NCBI GenBank assembly: GCA_022457155.1
Contig: JAJGOT010000436.1
Coordinates: 312,001 to 376,000 of the forward strand
DNA length: 64,000 nucleotides
Direction of reading: 5' to 3'
DNA from: Cladopsammia gracilis
Lineage: Eukaryota > Cnidaria > Anthozoa > Scleractinia > Dendrophylliidae
The translations under genes and the position numbers were made by a program. The notes beneath the pieces were generated by a model, which saw nothing but the letters and a program-made list of their open reading frames with translations, searched no databases and was not told the DNA's origin. Positions 1 to 9,800 of the stretch are shown one piece after another; positions within the stretch are counted from its first letter, which is position 1, and each line of letters opens with the position of its first letter.

Positions 1-1088
1 GTGTTCTGAGACAACAATTTCTGTCAAAAATGTTTGGCAAATTGATGTGGCTTCTCGTCGCTTTGCGTCTCTTGGTGTGGTTCCACATACAAGTACTCGA
101 TTTCATTTTATATTTCTTGCTGTTTCTTTAGTTTATCTGGATATCAGAGTTAAGTATACGCAATTTCGTCTTTTTGTATAGTAAGTATTATAAGAATTTG
201 ACGAAGAACCGGATGTCAAAATCGGGATTTTTCCTATCCCCATCACATTGGTCGGGATTCGGGATTTTCAAGCAAAATCGGGGTAATCTCGACGAAATCG
301 GGACGGTTGGAAAATCTGTAATGTATTAAAAAAATACTTGCGTGTAGTAGAGCAGGTTACATATTTCATGATGTTTACAGTGTTTTCAAATATGTACATA
401 AACAAGGTTTTGGTTATATTGGTACATGTGCCAGATAGACCTTTGAGGCAGGTAGTTTTTGACAGCATTTGACTCAACCTGAAGTTGCTATTTGATGAAT
501 TTTACTACCAGAGAGCATGTCATACTCTCATATGTTCCAGTTTAAAATAAATAAATATATGTATATATAGCCAGTTAGCTTGCAGGATTTTATTTTTTTA
601 TGGTCAACTGCTTGCAGGAATTTTTTTTGAGACAATTTTCCTTTGCAGGATTTTTTTTTCTGGTAATTGTCACCCCCCCCCCCCCCCCTCCCTCCCAAGA
701 TTTCTAATGGTCCGCCCCTAAACACTCAAGAAAACTCTCAATGCGCGTGTAAATATCTTACTTTTTGTATATAATAATTTGTTTGCATCGATTGCTTAAT
801 TCTACCAAATTCTAAAGTATAGTTTTACCTTAGGTTTAGCGGAGGTGGAAAGAATCAAAATTATTGGATGTCAGTATCCGCTCTTGCTAGTCTACGATTG
901 TGTACAATTATGTAATGTCACGTTTATTCGGGTACGATTTTATAAAGTCACGTTTATTCAACCCATGCGTCTACAGCTAGCTATGATAGATTATGTAACG
1001 TCATTTTTTCCCAGCGGACTGGACTGTTTTTGCAACTCTTTTGTTGATTTCTTTGGTTCATTGCACGATTGTGTTTTAATGACCTTAG
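1..1088. other. No gene recognised; C homopolymer
   Basis: I see no supported coding region here. The stretch has a 16-base C run at 673-688 followed by CT-rich sequence, and several CGGGAT-type motifs near 220-300. The open frames on both strands are short and have no domain character. Confidence 0.5.
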
Positions 1089-1453
1089 ATGTGGAATCCA
1101 AGCCGACTTAACCAAACAGTCAAGACTACAAGAATTTGCGATCTTATTCGCACGATTCCCACAAATAACACATTTACTTTTAACAATCAGTACGAAAGAC
1201 AAATTAACGGCACAGCAATGGGTACAAAAAATGGCTCCATCTTACGCCAATCTCTTATGGGCAAATTCGAACAAAAAAACCTTAGCAACTGCTCCAAACT
1301 CCCCCCATATTTGGTGGCGTTACATCGATGGCATGTTCCTTCTCTGGGCCCATGACGAAGATAAACTTTATGATTTCATCAAATATTTAAATAGCTTGCA
1401 TCCTACTATCAAGTTTAACAGCTCCTTCTCAGACACTGAAATCCCGTTCTTAG

Positions 1454-1929
1454 ATGTTGGCGTTCTCCTTACTAACGGGAAATTTGAAACTGATTTTTAT
1501 GTCAAACCTACAGACAAGCACCAGTACTTCCTAAAATCGTCCCGCCACCCCTCCCACACCAAGCAATTTATTCCATATAGCATGGCTCTTCGGCTACGCA
1601 GAATCTGCTCAACAGACGCCCTTTTCAGCAAAAGAACCAAAGCCCTTACAAGACATTTGGTCAAGAGAGGGCATAATTATCACTTTGTAAAGATGTTCGC
1701 GTTCTCCTTACTAACGGGAAATTAGAAACTGATCTTTACGTCAAACCTACAGACAAACACCAGTACCTCCTATAATCGTCCTGCCACCCCTTCCACACCA
1801 AGCAATCTATCTCATATAGCATGGCTCTTCGACTACGCAGAATCTGCTCAACAGACGCCCTTTTCAGCAAAAGAACCAAAGCCCTTACAAGCCATTTGGC
1901 CATGAGAGGGCATAATTATCACTTTGTAA
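1454..1929 (+). repeat. Tandem duplication of about 238 bp inside PLE-1
   Basis: The segment starting GATGTTGGCGTTCTCCTTAC at 1454 and ending near CACTTTGTAAA at 1690 is repeated at about 1692-1929. The copies differ at scattered bases, and the second has an in-frame stop (CCTATAA) near 1773. Both encode the same RT-downstream segment, so the element acquired a local duplication after or during insertion. Confidence 0.85.
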
Positions 1930-2604
1930 AGAAACAAATCCAGAAAGTAAATGCTACCCCACGTAGTACAGTAGCAAAGAAACAAATGAAACGATCGAAC
2001 GGACAAAACAAAGTGATCATGTTACATCCACGTGACAGTCGACAGCTAGCCGAGCACGGCATGGAGACCTGGGGCTAATTAACTTATTCCCTAGGAATAT
2101 GAACACAGCCCTGGAAACAGCAACTAACACGAAAGAAACAAACAGGATACCATTTGTAGTAACATTCAATCGAGCCCTCCCTAACATACCTAAAGTGATT
2201 CAAAGAAATCTCAACATCCTTCATTCTTCTAAAAGATGCAAAGAAGCATTCCCTTTCCCTCCTTCGATTTCTTACCGCGAATCCAAGAACTTGCGTGACA
2301 TTATTGTCAGAGCTGTACACCTCAGACCACCCCCTCAAACACCTGAAATTTTTCGTCGTAACAGAAATCGGTGTAAACCATGCCCTTTTATCAAAGAAGG
2401 AACCGCGTTTTACACCTTCTTCTCTACAGGTAAAAAACGATTAATATGACGTCGCATCTGCTGCACATCCACGAACTTCATCTACATGATCCAATGCGCC
2501 AAATGCCATACACAATACATCGGTGAGAAAAAACGACAACTCAGCGATCGTTTTGGAGAACACAGACGTGCAGTTGAGAAGGCCTTGAAGAAAGAACATC
2601 GGGT

Positions 2605-2699
2605 GTTTCTTGGTGTTGCGGTGTGGGTATTGTTCAGTGTCTTTTGAATCTTTTGTTTTACGTCATTTGGTGATCACACCATCCGCAACACCAAGAAAC
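2605..2699. repeat. 17-bp perfect inverted repeat inside the PLE-1 GIY-YIG remnant
   Basis: GTTTCTTGGTGTTGCGG at 2605-2621 is the exact reverse complement of 2683-2699, with 61 bp between. The hairpin interrupts the endonuclease reading frame. It may be a small foldback insertion or an inverted duplication of PLE sequence. Confidence 0.8.
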
Positions 2700-3513
2700 T
2701 ACCAGAACATCAGGATCAACCGACTGCCGTGTCAGAGTACTTTGCTCTCACCGGACACTCCATTACCGACCTCCAAATCATCCCATTAGAACTCATTAAG
2801 TAATGATCCGCATAAGAAGGAAATTGCTGAACGGCAATGCACGATGGAATGTCAACTTTTTTTCAGTGTTACCGAACTAGTGATCTCACTGGCCTAGACT
2901 AAAAAACTACTAATAAGTTAAGGTTCAAGGTGCAATTTGTCTAATTTTTTAAGGTTTCAAGTACTTTAAGACCCAATCGCACAACATGCAATTTTTAAAA
3001 GATATGGTATTTGGGGAACTTCACCAAATAAGCAAAATTATTAGCTATTGTCTTTTGTTATTCAGATTGATTAAGCACGATCATTTCCTAAAATTTATTT
3101 GACGCCAATTGATTTTCTTAATTTTTTTTTGTACTGAATTATAATTATGAATCATCAGCCTCTCCTCTATTCTTGAAATCAAAGATATTCTATGTGGGAA
3201 AGAGCCAATGCCGCAGAACAATGAAGTTTACGGTAGTTCTTATGTGGAGCATTACTTAATTCTAATAGAGACGTGATCCGTAAAGCGAGAGAACCATATT
3301 TAATCACTATAGCCAACACTTGAACCTAATGGCATGAACAGACGCGACGAAATTTAATCGTCCACATACTAAGTTATTGTTATAATCATTACTAGCCGTT
3401 TCTACTTTTCAACCGTTACTTGTTTATCAGGCTATCATGTATCAGCATTTTATCTTAGCCCTTCTTAAATATTGTAACCGTTTGTTTCCATCTTGACTTA
3501 GCTTTCTTAGCCC

Positions 3514-3545
3514 CCGATGGTTAGTTTTGTCTAACCGAAATATTG
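3514..3545 (+). ncRNA. Degenerate hammerhead-ribozyme-like motif downstream of PLE-1
   Basis: CCGATGG (3514-3520) is followed by a perfect 6-bp stem GGTTAG/CTAACC with a short loop, then CGAAAT. This is the CUGAUGA-stem II-GAAAC core of a hammerhead ribozyme with substitutions at conserved positions, so activity is unlikely. Hammerhead motifs are known in the terminal repeats of Penelope-like elements, which fits its place on the same strand 3' of PLE-1. Confidence 0.5.
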
Positions 3546-3959
3546 GGCAAATATTATTAAAAGAAATCGAACAAATTCAGCTGTCTGATCAGCCTTGCAT
3601 GTTAAAGGTTTTTTAGATGTGGTAATTTACTCTAATTGAATTGCGTCGGCAGGTAAGTTGATATTATGTTTTCGGTTTTTTTTAAGCAAATTTCCCTATT
3701 ATCTCACGATCGTTTCCTATTTCATTTTCGAGTGCCGTGAATTACGCCATCAAAACAAACAACATTGAAAATGATATCCACAATTCCCAAAATACACTTA
3801 ATCTACTTTCAATCTTGCAATCACTAAACTCCTTTATCAAGCCGCCAACGTAAATAAAAGGGGCTATAAGAGCCATCTCGTGAATGCAAAACAACGTAGG
3901 TTAATTTTAGTTTTTCTTGATGTTTAAAAATAGCTTGTAAACTCCCAAGGGTGTTACAT

Positions 3960-4480
3960 AGTGTCTCGTTTCAGACAACGTGTTACGTATTAAATGTCCC
4001 GTCTCAGACAATGTCACGCTAAGATGTTTTCTTGTTTATAAACCCAATAGGCTTATTGCAAAATGCAAATGGAACTTTTTTTTGCTCTTTGTTTTAGGCT
4101 TACTCGCTCAAATCGCTGCCCGCTGCTTGGATTCTCGCGCGTGTCTGCAAGCGAAATTAATATGCAATGTCTTGTTTCAGACAATGCATATTTATGTCAC
4201 GCTAGATGTTTCCTTGTTTGTAAACTGAATACGCTTATTTGTAAACTGCAAATGGAAATGAAATGGCAAGTTAACATTTATCATTTCACTGTTTTTTTTT
4301 TTTCGCTCTTTGTTTTAGGTTTATTCACTCAAATCGCTGCCCGCTGGTCTCAAAGGCATGAAGCGCCGAAAGCGTGGATTCCCGCGCGTGTCGTTAACAC
4401 GTAATGTCTCGTTTCAGACATTGCATATTTATGTCACGCTAATATGTTTTCTTATTTGTAAACTGAATAAGCTTAGCACG
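3960..4480. repeat. Imperfect direct repeats (about three units)
   Basis: The pattern TGTCTCGTTTCAGACA... GTCACGCTA... TTCTTGTTTATAAAC recurs near 3962/4005, 4168 and 4405. Two copies of CTCAAATCGCTGCCCGCTG (4108 and 4330) lie between. Units are about 180-240 bp and diverged. No protein-coding role is evident; this is probably a decayed repeat family. Confidence 0.6.
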
Positions 4481-5764
4481 TTTACGGATAAGGGACATGG
4501 AGTGAGAAATTTTCATATCTGTACCCGTAAACTATGTCTCTGTAAACACGCTTCGCTTATTCACGAGATTAAAATGAATTGAAGATTAATGTCATTAATC
4601 AAGTTCGCTGCTACAAAAGCGACGCCATTTTTACGTCGATACTCGAAATCCGACCCGCCATTCAATTTCTCTTTTTGTGAGCTCAGACTGCGAAATGAAA
4701 AAAAAAAAAAAAAACAATCAACGGATTCTGTAATTTTACACTGAATGTATGGTTTTTGGCTAGAAGGAAGACAACTGTCCGTAACGTCCGTAACTGTCCG
4801 TCCGTAACGGGATCTCCGAATTAACCTGGTTGGCCACTTAAAACAACAACTTTCTAGAAACGTCGAATACTGAAGTCTTGAACTAGCACTTACAAGTTAG
4901 AACTTTCTATAAAATCGCTAGGCACGGTTTAACGAATTTACTGTAAACAATCTGCATTTCGTGGGTAAGAAATCCACTTCACCTTAAACGATTTGCAGTT
5001 AATGACTCAAAATGAAAATGTCCTGAATAGCTCGTGGCTTAATCGACAAACGGAACAGTAACAGTCATAGAAAAACAGCATTGGTTGTTTAAGCTGTGTT
5101 TTTTTTAAGGACAATTTGGGAGAGAATGATTAACATGTCCATTTTACATCGTAAGGCCGGCGACAATATTTTGATACAGGTTAAACTTTACAATGGTTTT
5201 CAATCGAGTGTCGAAAGCAACTATCACTATGTTTTGTGATTGGCAAAAAAATATTGGGCCACTTTCTCAACCAATCAGTAGCAAACGCAATGTTGTAATT
5301 GTCAGCTTGCACGCGTTTTCCAGCGCTAATGGCGCCAGTTACATGTATTTGGTTCGAGATCTGATTACATGTAGTTCATTGGCTTGTCTGTATCTGTTGT
5401 GATCTGTGGTCTGAGTGCGTGATTACTTTGGTTTTGGTTTTACGACACTCAAGAGAAAACCGCTCTATGTATTTCTTTTCTTTGTTCTTACAGGATACTA
5501 ACCTGCTTGTTTTGAGATTCAATATTTTTGGGCTCATCGTGACTTTTGGTATCCATTGGTCTGCCTCTGTTTTTCAATGGCTTTGCCTTTATCCTTAACC
5601 ATCGCCACGAAGGAAACTGTCAGTACAGATAAAAAGGGTCGATTGTTTTAACATGTTCATTCTTTGTTCAGAAGTGTAGCAAACAGTAATTAGACATTAC
5701 CTAAGATATAAAGCCCTAAGACGTCACCCTCAAGGGCTTTTAAAATACCCATCCGTGAATAAAG
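4481..5764. other. No gene recognised
   Basis: AT-rich noncoding sequence with an A run near 4697 and a local GTCCGTAACG duplication at about 4779-4808. The open frames are short and lack recognisable motifs. Confidence 0.4.
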
Positions 5765-6213
5765 TTAAAGGTTTTGAAACAATTTGTCATTTTTTATAAG
5801 CTTGGTATCGAAATGACTACCAACCTGGATTTTATTAAAACGCATCTTCTTTGATTTTTTTGGAAGTTTTGAATTCATGTGTGTTTCTTTTATTTCTTGA
5901 AGTTCTCCGGCCACCATCCTTGCAAGGTCGTTCACAAAGTAGGATACATCTAATTTTTCATTCGTGCGTTGCCAATTCTTGACCTGATCAACGTCAACGT
6001 CGAATTGTGATGGGTCAACTTCAATTCCGTCAGTGCTCAGCTCTTTAGGGTCAAATGGCAGACCTATCAAAGTCTTCTTCAAACTCGTCTTGCCCGCTCG
6101 ATCTTGACCTATTATCATGATTCGAGCACGGTACACCTTCACTTTTCCAGTCTTTAAAGCATTCTCAAAGGCAAGCTTTGCTCTTGGTCCTCGTGCTTCA
6201 ATCTCACTTGGAA
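5765..6213 (-). CDS. Exon of a Roc/Ras-like P-loop GTPase protein
   Basis: The exon begins after a good acceptor (TTTTCACTAG, minus strand) and is open to a stop at 5765, about 149 codons. It carries a Walker A/P-loop, GQDRAGKTS, preceded by a beta-strand-like RARIMII. The following STDGIEVD segment resembles the switch region of Roc (Ras of complex) domains in Roco-type proteins, where GTP binding controls a larger multidomain protein. G3-G5 motifs are not visible, so this is either one exon of a longer gene or a truncated copy. The C-terminal 30 residues are lysine-rich and may be read-through beyond a real splice donor. The call rests on the P-loop context alone. Confidence 0.55.
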
Positions 6214-6523
6214 CTAGTGAAAACATGAATACAGTTTTAAGTAAAGTACATGTATATTAAATATCTTCACATTTCATAAGATTCTAGAGGGCTTTTTTAT
6301 TGTTTCCTTTTTGTTTTTGGCCGTTATAAAATTAAAATATATATTTCACCTGAAAAAGAAATATGAAAGGTTTCAGAAATATATAAAAATAAAATACCTA
6401 ATTCTTGGAGAATGACTGGAAACCTGCCTTTTCACAGTGTTTTCAGATATTTTTTTGTTGTTATTGTCATTTCGCTGCGATATTAAACTTTCTCGTATCA
6501 GCGTATTCGTGAACAACATCCCT
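6214..6523. other. Intron-like AT-rich flank between the P-loop exon and the BEL element
   Basis: No coding signal. It ends with the target-site copy TCCCT (6519-6523) of the adjacent retrotransposon. Confidence 0.5.
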
Positions 6524-6710
6524 TGTTGATTCCAAAACCAACTAAAATAAACTCAACGATTTTAATTCAGGTATAAGTCACAGAATTACAGTTCTCGCTC
6601 CTAAATGCCGAAGCCCGAGTCAAAGTCCAAAACACTAAGTCACATGACTAGCTGACGTCAGGAGCCTATTACCCGCTGACGCGTAACGCAACGCAAAAAT
6701 CTCCTCTACA
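6524..6710 (-). repeat. 3' LTR of the BEL/Pao element
   Basis: 187 bp, TGTTGATTCC...CTCTACA on the plus strand. It matches 12347-12533 except one base near 6673. Confidence 0.95.
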
Positions 6711-6724
6711 TTTCTTCCCCTCCC
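6711..6724 (-). promoter_or_regulatory. Polypurine tract of the BEL/Pao element
   Basis: On the minus strand GGGAGGGGAAGAAA abuts the 3' LTR, the expected place for the plus-strand primer. Confidence 0.85.
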
Positions 6725-6852
6725 GAATTACAGCAGACTGAGGGGAGCTGAAATTCGAATACATTTAAACTGAAAATCGACCTTAGCTTAAAGTTCATCA
6801 ATTCTATCAGACAATCAGTTCTCAGAAGTGTCCTTATTTTACATTAATCTGT

Positions 6853-9800
6853 TTACACTTCTGTGTCCCGAATCTCCAGTGGGGAGATTCTAGTTATTGG
6901 TCGCTTTAGAGTCTTGCCATTGATCCTTACGTCCACCACTCGCACAAGGCCGTCAGGACCGGGATACGTCTGCACGATGCGTCCTACATTCCACTGTCGC
7001 CTCACTATACCAGGATCAATAACGACAACAACATCTCCCACACGCAAGTTGTCGGTAGGGAAGTACCACTTCGGTCTTGATCCAATCTGCGGTAAATATT
7101 CTTTCATCCACCGGTGCCACACATGTCTTGTGAGCTCTTGAACTCTCCTCCAACGCTTTCTGGGGTTAAATGGCATGGTGTCGACTCCCTCTGGTACGAA
7201 GTCACCTCCCATTTGCCCGATCAGAAAATGATTTGGAGTCAGGACGCGGTCGTCATTAGGGTCGTCACTCACAGCTGTAAGGGGCCTCGAATTCAGCAGG
7301 CTTTCTACCCCGATGAAGATGGTCTCCAACTCCTCGTCGTTCACTTCTGCATCGCCAAGTACTGCAAAAATAGCGCGCTTTGCCGACTTAATCATAGATT
7401 CAAAAACCCCTCCAAAGTGTGGCGCAGCTGGCGGATTCCATTTCCAGGTCACTCCCTTATTGGAGGTCATCCGTTGTATCTTGTCTTGATCCATAGCAGA
7501 GACCAGATCTTGCAGTTCCCTTGACGCGCTTACAAAGTTCGTTCCATTATCACTTAACATTTGCTGCGGCCATCCTCTCCGCGCAGTCATCCTGACAAAG
7601 GCGTTAAGAAATGCGTCAGTGTCCAAAGACGATGCCATCTCTAAATGGCAGCAATGGGTCTGCAAACAGAGGAACAAACACAAATAGCGCTTAGCTCTCA
7701 CTCTACCACGTCCTTGCTTGGTTAGAAAAGGTCCTCCAAAGTCAACTGCACAGTTCTCGAAAGGTCTGGAGGATTGCTGCAGTCTGATTCTCGGTAATGG
7801 CGCCATTTGCTGGTGAGCCGGCTTTGATCGAAATCGTCTCGCACACTCGAAACATTCTCTCATGACTCTTTTCACTTGTTCACGAACATGGACTACCAAG
7901 TATTTCTCACGTAGATGATTAATTGTATAGTTGAGCCCCATCTGATGACCCTCTGATTCGTGGTAGTTCTTAACAATCAATCGTGTGACGTGATTCCTCT
8001 TAGGCAATATGATTGGACACTTGACTTCGTAAGGGAGATTGTCCGCATGTCGTAGTCTGGTGTTTGACCTCAAGACTCCATCAACTAATACTGGATTGAA
8101 TGATGCCAATGTACTTCCTCTTTGGATCTGCTTGTTTCTTCTCAATGCCTCCATCTCTGCCACGAATACACTAGACTGTACCTCCCGAATGATGGATTTT
8201 TCAGCGTTTTGAAGCTCCAGTGGCTTCAGTTCACCCCTCTCTCTTTGTTCAGCTGGTTTTCTACAATTTGCTATAAATCGGCGCACCCACGCTGTCACTC
8301 GAACTAAAGACAACCCAAGCTCCAGTTTTCCTTTCGTTTTGACGCGGTACCACTTTGAGTATCTTGAGGGGTCCAACCGCCAAACATCCTCCGCAGTTGC
8401 ATTACCATCAATAGCAGTTTTTTCACCTTCCTCTGAGATCTGGTAGCTGGTAGCCTCCTTTGCTGCTATTTCTCTCGTTCCTTTCAATTCTAGGTTCTCT
8501 TCTGATGTTGGCTTGTCAAACTTGCACTCTGGCCAATCCTGTTTTGACTTCTTCAGAAATTCGGGCCCATTCCACCATAGGTCAGCGCGTGCTAACTCCT
8601 CTACTGTCAGGCCTCTTGTTCCATGGTCTGCAGGGTTTACATTTGTAGGGACATGGCGCCACTGATCAGGAGCAGAAAACTCATGAATTTCCCCGACACG
8701 ATGAGCTATGAACGGCTTATACTCTCTACTTTGACCTTGGATCCAGTACCCCACGTTCACACTGTCCACCCAATAGGTCACTCCATGTGTAGGTATCTTG
8801 AGTGCTGAGCAAACTTGTCTTGTTAGTCGTAATCCGATGAGTGCTCCCAGGAGCTCCAATCTGGGGATGCTTACTGCTTTCAACGGTGCAAGCCTAGACT
8901 TCGACATAATCAACCGAGCAGTAACGTTGCCACCCTCATATACATGACGAATGTAGACTACGGCTGCATATGCTTTCTCTGAAGCGTCGCTGAATGTATG
9001 GATGCTTAGCTCTTCCACCTTAGGACTTGGGTCTTTCAAACACCTTGGGATTTTCACGAGTTCAAGGTCTTCCAACTCTCGAAACCACTTCGTCCATTCT
9101 CTCTGATGATATGTCGGCAACAGCTCGTCCCAATCCCGTGCCTCCAACCAAGCTTTCTGTATCAGCAACTTGGACCTGATTACATAAGGTGACAAGAAGC
9201 CTAATGGGTCGTAAACTGTTGCTGTTCTCTTTAAAACATTTCTCTTGGTGAATTCGAATCCGTCCAACTGCAAAGAGTGTCTAAAGAAGAATTCGTCATC
9301 CGTAGCAGCCCACAGGACACCCAGGGTCTTGGTTGTTGGCAATTCTCTCTTTTCTAAGTCTATCTCAAAAGCCCTATCCCCTTCCGCAACGTCGACAATC
9401 ACGTCCGGTTCATTCGAGATCCATTTCCGGATGTGAAACCCTGCCAAGTCGCCCCATTCGGTAAGCTGCTTTCTCGTTTCTTTCGCCTTGTCAACTGTGG
9501 ATGCAGACGGCATCAGGTCATCCATGTAACAGTGTTCTAAAACTGCATCGGCCGCCAACGGGTAAGTCTCCTTGTGGAGTCTAGCATGTTGTTGCCAAGC
9601 AAACTGCACGCAAAAAGGGCTGTAACACCCTCCGAAGATAAACCTCTGGAATTCGTACACCCTTGGTGTATCCCCACTGCCCAACTTCCTGTACAGAAAT
9701 CTGTGGAGTGGCCTGTCCACTGGTCTGAGAAGTATCTGGTGATACATTTGGCTCACATCGCCAGCCAAGGCAACTGGCTCCTTTCTAAACTTAACTAAAA

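Larger units (their letters stand above)
1089..2805 (+). pseudogene. Decayed Penelope-like element PLE-1 (RT and GIY-YIG remnants)
   Basis: This is the 3' part of a Penelope-like retroelement. Visible reverse-transcriptase pieces are NQYERQINGTAMGT (about 1180-1225) followed, after a frame change, by the active-site region WWRYIDGMFLLW (about 1310-1350); the usual YxDD reads YIDG. The downstream piece IPFLDVGVLL is the conserved post-catalytic segment. A GIY-YIG endonuclease remnant follows at about 2480-2600 (IQCAKCHTQYIGEKK, then LSDRFGEHRRAV) and continues after a small insertion to about 2805. Frameshifts, an internal duplication and an inverted-repeat insertion make it nonfunctional. The order RT then GIY-YIG on one strand is diagnostic of Penelope-like elements. 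The 5' half is missing. Confidence 0.85.
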
